Part shown: positions 57,262 to 64,000 of the stretch, in pieces
Numbering within the stretch: the stretch's first letter is position 1
How the letters are laid out: the number at the start of each line of letters is the position of its first letter
Assembly: GCF_907164915.1 (NCBI RefSeq)
Contig: NC_061862.1
Location: 33,233,522-33,297,521 of the forward strand
Direction: 5' to 3'
Source of the DNA: Impatiens glandulifera
Lineage: Eukaryota > Streptophyta > Magnoliopsida > Ericales > Balsaminaceae
DNA length: 64,000 nucleotides
The notes under the pieces: model-generated
What the model saw: the letters and a program-made list of their open reading frames with translations, nothing else
Told to the model about the DNA's origin: nothing
Database searches by the model: none
Made by a program: the position numbers and the translations under genes

Positions 57262-58081
57262 TGCTGTCTTTGGTTGAGAGTACAAGTAGGTATAACACTA
57301 TTGGTATAGTATAAACTATACCAATAGTGTTTTAATACGGTATTTTTTACATTTTTACTATTGGTATAAATTTATACCTCTTATTTAGTATAAAATAGTA
57401 ACTAGTCCCCCTAGGTACAATATTATTCTTATTTTATTTAATTTTTAATTTCTCATTATATTCTTTATTAATACTATATTATTATATAATATATTAAATA
57501 TATTTTATTTAATTTTAATAATATTATTATTATTATTATTATATATAATTATTTTTAATATTGATATTTTTTTAAAATAATTCAATATTTTAATTAAAAA
57601 ATATTTATTTATTTTTATAATGATAATTTTATTAATTATTATTTTCTATATTTACTTATATTATAAATAATATTTTTATTTTATTACAATTATTATTAAT
57701 ATTTAAATTAAATAAACATAATAATTTATAGTTTATATTATAATTAATTTTTTATATTATAATTAAATTTATATTAATTATTAAATAATAGTACAATAAT
57801 TTATAATAATAAATAATATTATTTATAATATAAATAAATATATAATAATAATAATTAACATTTTAAATTAATATTTATATAACTTATACTACATTCTTAT
57901 ACTATATACCAAAAACAAAATTATAAACCATATACAACTTATACCATTTTTTATAATTCATACCAAACATCAATAACCTATATAATTTATACTAACCTAT
58001 ATTATTTATACCTAATTATAATTTATACCCCTATACAACTTATACCCTATATAATTTGTACCACCAACCAAACGCTATCAA
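57262..58081. mobile_element. MITE-like element with TTTGGTTG inverted ends
   Basis: Left TGCTGTCTTTGGTTGAGAGT and, reverse-complemented, right GATAGCGTTTGGTTGGTGGT share TTTGGTTG, a GTACAA motif and a TATA-rich inner part. Both ends contain repeated TATACC/GGTATA motifs. The interior is extremely AT-rich with no frame. A perfect hairpin lies near the left end (57295-57330). Confidence 0.45.
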
Positions 58082-58116
58082 GATGTACTAAATCCACATT
58101 ATTCATATAAAGTGTA

Positions 58117-58176
<60 letters not shown>

Positions 58177-60225
58177 ATTTAGTAAATGTGACATACATAT
58201 ATAGCAATTTTCAACATTAAATGCATAAATAAACAAAAATATATAGCCATATTTTTTCTTCATCCAACATTACACATTTTCCTTTGTCCAAATCTTACAA
58301 TAGAACGATAACAAATGCATTTATTACACTCTATTTATATTGTCTAAATAATAAATATAAAAGTTCTAGGTACACAGTTTTCTATTGAAGATCAAAAAAG
58401 CCCTCTTTTAATGGAAATAATTTAATAAACAATTTAGAAGAATTAAAACCAATTAGTGTGTAGTTAGTTCTCATTGACCAAACCCTAATTCCAAATAATT
58501 ACAATTCTAATAGCCTTTCAATTGTCTAATATAGCAAGTAAAGACTTTGTTCAAAGAAAATAGACAGAATGCTTGTTTTCTTATAAGTTTGATTGGGAAT
58601 GCACATGGGATGTATGGAAATTAGATGAATGATGATAGAGATTGACAAGAGAATGTATGTATAGGAGAGGAGTTTGATGGGCATGAATGAGAGGAGGGAA
58701 CATGAAAATTATCGATAATAATAATGAAAGACATGCATACAAGCTTTTGTCTTTGTATTTATTAACATCGAGCAGTACGTACGTACCCTAATTGAGTGGG
58801 TAGGGTACCATTCGCCAATAGCATTCATGCTTGAAAACAACCAAACATGCACATTAATGTCCCACCCTACCCATTTTCACTTTCTAATAATTTAGAAACC
58901 CTTTTCTCTCTAATATATTTCAAGTGGTAAAACTAATTTGATTCATCTAATATTTAATCGCAGAATGACTTAATCAAATAATGAAAACCTATTCAAAAAT
59001 AATTTACTAAAAGTTAGACATAATTTGTGATGAATTATTAAGAAATCAATTCAAAAGACAGATATTCATATAATCGCCACCAAAATGGCATACTTTGTGA
59101 AGTACTCAAAATCAAAACTATCACTTTTCATTCGCTACTATATGTTGCCCCTTCCTCAATAACACTGATGCTTACCGGGATCTAAACACCGATGAGTAAG
59201 GAAATTTTATGTTTTCTTTTTAAATTAAAGTTGTCTTCCTATCTTTTTCGAGTATAGTTAATGTTGTTATGAATTTTGTAAGTTTTTTTTTTCACATGTT
59301 ATTTTGGCATTCTCTCAGTTTTTGTAATAAGCTGGCTGGTTGTTAATCTACGTATATTTTAGGGGAAGATTAAGCTTATTGACCAAAATTTTCAAAGTGA
59401 ATAACTTTTCAGCCCTCTTTTAAGGCAAGAGTACTTTTTTCATTGATACATTTCCCATACTCAATTTTTGAAACCAACTCATGTGGTCTAATTAGTATTG
59501 AATTTGATTTCCACATGTATGTTATTTTGGTTCTTGTAATTATAAGCATTTCAAGGTGGATCAAGTTGATTTGATGAAACAATTAATTTAGTGTAAGAAA
59601 TGCTGTATTATTTAGACAAACTGCATTTAATCTAATAACCCACACGAGGGCCACAACAAACAAGTACTCATGACTTACCATTATTATTTTTCTTGAACAA
59701 GGATAGTACATTCAATAAATGTGTTTGAGGATTAAAATAACAAGAAAATGAATTCTAATTGTGAATTAAAATACCCTTATTTTTTATTTGATCATATGTA
59801 AAATATTAATTTCCAAGAGTAATTGATCCATTTGACAACTTACCTATATGAATATATAATCCATTTTTGTTTTATTTTGTTTTATTGTTTTATAATTAAT
59901 TATAATATCATTATTTCTAAATAATTCCAAATTTAACAGTACTCTAATGCTTTGGGTCTTGTTTGATGTGGGTAGAATGCAAGGTTGGCGACTAACTGAC
60001 TAAAAAAAAAAAATCACTCAGGACATGCTGATTTTTTACTCAAAATAGAAAAATGAATAAATTAAGATATTTGGTCAATAATTTTGATTTCATTCTATTA
60101 ATTTGATTTAATTACTTCATTTCTCCTCTAGATTAGGGGAATGAGTAACGTTCTCTCTTATAATATATATTTTTTCTCTTCTAATATTTATTTTTTCTCT
60201 TATAATTATAACTATATTATATTAT
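58082..60225. other. Intergenic region, mostly unremarkable
   Basis: An (AT)n run occupies 58119-58174. The stretch 58560-58900 is less AT-rich. There, TGGGTAGGGT near 58797 and ACCCTACCCA near 58864 are inverted copies about 60 bases apart. No coding frame or RNA gene is recognised. Confidence 0.4.
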
Positions 60226-60880
60226 ATAGGGCTTTTAATTACTCAAATCGCTCAATTTTAACCCTTAAATTAATTTTTAAAACAAATCGCCATTTCAACT
60301 TTTTAAAAAGGTCACCGATAGTCATTCGTCAACTTTTTATTAAACATAACCGTTTAAGATTAAAATATTATTATTTTTATATATTATCTTTAATCTTATT
60401 TTTTATATTTATATATAATTATTAAATCGCTTATATATATAATATTATATATATATATATATATTATCATTAATTTTTATATTTATATAATTATTAAATT
60501 ATATATATATATATATTATTTATTTTTATCTTTATATTTATAAAACAAAATTTAAAAATAATTTATATATATTATCTTTAATCATTAATTATATATATAT
60601 ATATATATATATTATATAAATATTATATATAAATTAATGATTAAAGATAATATATATATATATATATATATTATAAAAAATAAGATTAAAGATAATATAT
60701 AAAAAAATAATATTTTAAGTTTAATCTATTATGTTTAACCAAAAAGTTGACGGTAGAAGGATCATTCGTGATTTTTTTTTTAAATTTGAAGGGTCGATTT
60801 GTTTCAAAAATTAATTTGAGGGCTAAAAGTGAGCGATCAGAGTAATTACAGGGCCATCTAGGTAATTTGCCAAAATATAT
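60226..60880. mobile_element. Foldback MITE with ~200-bp inverted arms
   Basis: The left arm (about 60226-60430: GGGCTTTTAATTACTCAAAT, ATCGCTCAATTTTAACCC, AAATTAATTTTTAAAACAAA) is mirrored by the right arm (about 60660-60866), whose reverse complement reads GGCCCTGTAATTACTCTGAT, TGATCGCTCACTTTTAGCC and AAATTAATTTTTGAAACAAA. The centre is AT repeats. The right side extends about 15 bases further than the left (CATCTAGGTAATTTGCC), so the left tip is probably lost. The frame 60141-60425 is an artefact of this arm. Confidence 0.8.
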
Positions 60881-61989
60881 AATTATAATTATATTACTAA
60901 TTCTTTTATAATTTCAATTTATTAAAAAAAATATTTCAATTATTTAAATAATATTAAAAAATATTTAAAATATAATTAATTATAAATTTAATAAAATAAA
61001 ATTTTAATAATTATAATAATTGATAACAATATAGTCATTTTTATATAATTAATTTTAAATATTATATATTAATAATCAAAATATAAAAAATTAATAAAAA
61101 TATACAAACTTAAAAATAATAGAAAAAAAATTAATTTTATATAAAAAAGTTTGTTTAAAAAATTATTAGAAATGTTAAATATAAAATATTTTAATAAAAA
61201 TTGTTATTAAAAAAATTATACTATATTATAATATGTGTTATTAAGTAAAACATTATATTTAATCTAGATGTGTTTATATTTTAAAGATTTTTGTTTTATA
61301 TAGTTAATGTTTGGTTATTTTTTTATTCATAATTTTATAAAAAAGAAAAATTATTTGTAATCGGTTGTGAAATCTTTTAACCAAAAAAAGTTTGAATTAT
61401 TCCACTCTTAACGTTATAAGTATTATTTTTTTGAAAAAAATATAATTAATATGTGCAGATATTAAGTATTTATATTTTATTAAATTAAGACATACTGGAA
61501 TATTTTATATATATTTTTAAAAATTGATATAAAAAAAAGATAATAATTTACAATTTTAATTAAGTAAAATATAATAAAAAAAATTTAATTAAGATATTAA
61601 TACTATAATATAATAATAATCATTTCTCTCTAATAAATCAAAAGAATATCAATGTGAATGTTAATGATTACAAAGTTTTAACACTTTTATCCATCATACC
61701 ATAATTTTGAACCGGTGAAGGGATTGAATTATTTGGTTACTAATTCAACTGGTGGTCAACTAGTTTAACCAATGAGTTTCATATAATAATAAAATAATAC
61801 AAAATAGAAAAAAAAAACTATCAAATTACTTATACAATAATAGTTAAAGTAGAGATCAAAATTCAAGATATTGTCTCGTAATTACAATAGGTTAATTGCA
61901 TCAATTAAGAACAATACAATTAAAATAAACACAAACTTTTAAGTCATAAATTAACACAATTAAAATAAATATCAATTATTAACTATTCG
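60881..61989. other. AT-rich intergenic region
   Basis: No gene is supported. GAACCGGTGAAGGGATTG at about 61709 and CAACTGGTGGTCAACTAG at about 61748 look like part of a dispersed repeat, but no boundaries can be drawn. Confidence 0.4.
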
Positions 61990-62600
61990 CAAAGCGCTTA
62001 CATCATTCACCAAAATCATCGCGTGATTTCATTGTCTTCAATACGGACATTAATATTGTTCCTTTCATCTTCTTTTCTAGTGTCTAGTTCATCCAAGTTT
62101 ACAATCTCAAAATTTACATTTACAAAATGAAATTTTAGTAATTTATATTATTGATTAACTAATAAGTAATATAAAAGAAAAAAATAGTCACTTATGTTGA
62201 GAGCTTCAAAGTCTTCAATGCTAACATTCTGCTAGCTCTTTTCTGAATGTCTCTAATTCATAGATGGTTAAAATTGGAGGCTCATCTTCTGAAATCCAGT
62301 CTTAAATTGAACAAAACTCATTCAAATCAATTGGAACGTAATTTTAAACTTTTTCATTTCTAACAAAAATATATATATATATATATAAATATATCAAATA
62401 TAATCATTAAGAAAATATATAATTAAAATGTAAACATTAATTTGATATAAGTGACACGCTATACTTTTGTTGTAGTCTCAAGTTGTAATGCACACAAACC
62501 AAATCATTCAGCCTTTGATGCTATAGTCTTTTCTCTTTTTTGAATGAATATGTTCAAATATGCTCCAATTCCTCTCACAACCACCAGAAAATATAAATTT
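61990..62600 (-). pseudogene. hAT transposase C-terminal fragment
   Basis: On the minus strand near 62585-62525 the frame reads G-C-E-R-N-W-S-I-F-E-H-I-H-S-K-K-R, the hallmark of plant hAT-superfamily transposases just before the dimerisation region. After a frameshift it gives H-Q-R-L-N-D-L-V-C-V-H-Y-N-L-R-L, also typical. W-I-S-E-D-E-P-P-I-L-T follows (about 62300-62260). An A/T-rich gap then leads to an acidic tail (L-D-E-L-D-T-R-K-E-D, about 62100-62060) that may be a last exon. Stops and the frameshift show it is dead. The catalytic core is not in the window at this place, so the piece was cut off, perhaps by the neighbouring insertion at about 62600-62660. Confidence 0.85.
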
Positions 62601-62659
62601 GACTTAACACGTGTACTTTTAACTTTTATAGATTATGTGCACTACTACCTCATAGTTAT

Positions 62660-63595
62660 CCCAGCAACAGAGAGGATTGAAGCTTTCGATACGTGGATGA
62701 GCCACATGCTCTATTCTAAATACACTGATATTATCACAAATAAGAACATAGTGAAAGAGTGGAGGGAGCTGTTGAAAACGAAAAAGTCAATCCTCTGTTG
62801 TACAAGAACGACATATGTCAACGAGGCTCTTAAGCGTAGAGAGCTCGTTGTGGTGAATGCAAAAGGGCGTGCTCTTTATCCTTTTTACTGTCAATAGAAA
62901 ACAAACTTCAATTCCTTTGACAAGTCGGCTCAAACGGAGGCGAAGATTCTTAACCGTCTTAGTTTGCTTATGGAGTCGTATTGCTCCATTGCCATGCGAT
63001 TCGTTCATGGCACTAAGTCATCTCGATCAAATTCTCTTCGAAACAAACCTTCGCGTGCAGAGCTCAACTGCCCTAACGATGATGAACAAGTGATAAGAAT
63101 TGATGAGATGCCATCTCCTCATGGTATGCCGCATATCATTTTCACAACCGAGAAGATGCTCTCCATAGATGAAGATCAGCCATATATTCATTTCGCCGAG
63201 CAAAAAGAATCGCCCGCTGAGGAAAGGCGATTCTTTATACACCATTATGTTGAGCAGACGCCCCTCCCGTCTGAAGTTCAATAAGAAATTCCTCTTGAAA
63301 AGGAGGCGATTGTTCCTATGTCTGAGCAAACGCCTCAGCCCATTCAGAAGGAGAGGTCTGAAGTTCCATTCTCGTCCAAACCAGAGCAGACGCCGTCTGT
63401 TGAGGGGGAACATGCTCGTTCCCAAGGGGCGTCTGAAGCTAAAATTGCCAAGTCTTGTTCTTCATCTAAAAAGAAGGCGTTTGAAGAAAGACTATCCTCT
63501 TCTCATACACTCAAGCATCCTTCCCGATTTAAGTCCTCCTCACTTCCTGATAATATCATTAGATTTGAAGATATGTCAAGATATTTCATCTAACT
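62660..63595 (+). pseudogene. ORF X, second copy
   Basis: It aligns block by block with the minus-strand copy at 24705-23272: I-E-A-F-D-T-W-M, Y-T-D-I-I-T-N-K-N-I-V, A-L-K-R-R-E-L-V-V-V-N-A-K-G-R-A-L-Y-P-F. Next come N-F-N-S-F-D-K-S-A-Q-T-E-A-K, E-S-Y-C-S-I-A-M-R-F-V-H-G-T and I-D-E-M-P-S-P. The C-terminal part is rich in S-E-Q-T-P-type repeats and ends R-F-E-D-M-S-R-Y-F-I. It needs a frame change near 62900-62960, a stop at 62896-62898 is in the first frame, and another stop is at 63282-63284. The protein was probably acidic and partly disordered at both ends with a helical centre. No known domain. Confidence 0.65.
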
Positions 63596-63870
63596 CCTTT
63601 AGACGTGGTCTAAAGAAAGAGCAGTTAGACGTCGTCTAACTCCTTTAAACTTGGTCTAAGGAAAGTGCGGTTAGACGTTGTTTAACTCATTTAGACGTGG
63701 TCTAAAGAACGCATGGTTAGACATCTTCTAACTCCTTTAGACGTGGTCTAAGGAAAGCGCGGTTAGACGTCGTCTAACTCCTTTAGACGTGGTCTAAGGA
63801 ATGTGCGGTTAGACATCTTCTAACTCCTTTAGACGTGGTTTAAGGAAAGCACAGTTAGACGTCTGAAGGA
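63595..63870 (+). repeat. ~46-bp minisatellite in the LTR of the second ORF X element
   Basis: About six units of CTCCTTTAGACGTGGTCTAA, GGAAAGCGCGG and TTAGACGTCGTCTAA. Each unit has two near-palindromic TTAGACG-N-CGTCTAA-type cores, the same core as in the 50-bp array at 25630-26545, though unit length and filler differ. Confidence 0.9.
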
Positions 63871-64000
63871 GCGTCTAACTACGTACTTAGCTTGTCTACA
63901 GTTCTCGTTTTCAACAGTCTGACAACTCAACTCAAACAACGAATGAACAACTGCCACATACTCTATTATTATTCAAATTGCCCCATTATAACTTTCTATT

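Larger units (their letters stand above)
62660..64000 (+). mobile_element. Second ORF X LTR element copy, plus strand, running off the window
   Basis: ORF X (62660-63595) is followed by a minisatellite (63595-63870). Next comes LTR sequence matching LTR2 (for example CAACAGTCTGACAA, CTCAAACAACGAATGAACA and CTGCCACATAC, then ATTCAAATTGCC). The order ORF then LTR shows that the minisatellite is at the 5' end of the 3' LTR. TGTTAG is not visible at the ORF/LTR junction, so a small deletion there is likely. The element is truncated on the left. Confidence 0.7.

Noticed and set aside
60141..60425. 94-codon frame rich in Y, N, I and F
   Set aside because: It covers the left arm of the foldback MITE and AT repeats; composition explains it.

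Overview
This window looks like nuclear DNA of a flowering plant, most likely a eudicot. It is very AT-rich and carries long (AT)n tracts. The host genes are sparse and well separated, with plant-type introns, and almost everything else is nested, decayed transposable elements: plant L1 LINEs, Ty1/copia and Ty3/gypsy pieces, CACTA, hAT and Mutator-like elements, and Helitron candidates. I cannot name the species. Only two genes look intact. One is an intronless CAF1-type deadenylase at 2653-3531 (+). The other is a three-exon alpha-expansin at 42938-43849 (+). A third gene-like reading frame at 30690-32198 (+) is the intron-free N-terminal quarter of a clathrin heavy chain, captured inside a long terminal repeat. 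Layout, left to right: a truncated Ty3/gypsy integrase (1-334); AT-rich spacer with MITEs; the CAF1 gene; a complete-looking but frameshifted LINE on the minus strand (about 4700-10440); and a composite block at about 11036-18917. That block begins and ends like a Helitron and contains a tRNA-like pol III promoter segment and an ~88-bp satellite array. The array is split by a 5,049-bp non-autonomous CACTA element (13377-18425) with a GTC target-site duplication. Next comes a copia LTR plus gag on the plus strand (20265-23271), which meets head-to-head a second LTR element on the minus strand (23272-26728). The second element carries an unrecognised reading frame (ORF X) instead of gag. A second copy of the satellite unit follows (26978-28370). 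At 28735-36815 a plus-strand LINE is broken twice. One insertion is a 4,482-bp LTR-like element (28862-33343, TSD ATGGT) that contains the clathrin cDNA. The other is a 626-bp hAT MITE (35528-36153) with an 8-bp TSD. The right half is mostly AT-rich intergenic DNA around the expansin gene. It holds an LTR-like insert (49230-49761), a second Helitron candidate with duplicated unidentified gene pieces (49988-55633), several MITEs and foldback elements, a hAT transposase remnant (61990-62600, minus) and a second copy of the ORF X element (62660 to the window end, plus). There is no operon or pathway. The functional logic is two independent housekeeping or cell-wall genes (mRNA deadenylation and wall loosening) in a sea of nested elements. 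The most interesting material is mobile-element biology: host cDNA captured in an LTR, an uncharacterised element-borne protein family whose LTRs carry palindrome-rich minisatellites, and a Helitron/satellite/pol III composite that dates a CACTA insertion by its repaired empty site.
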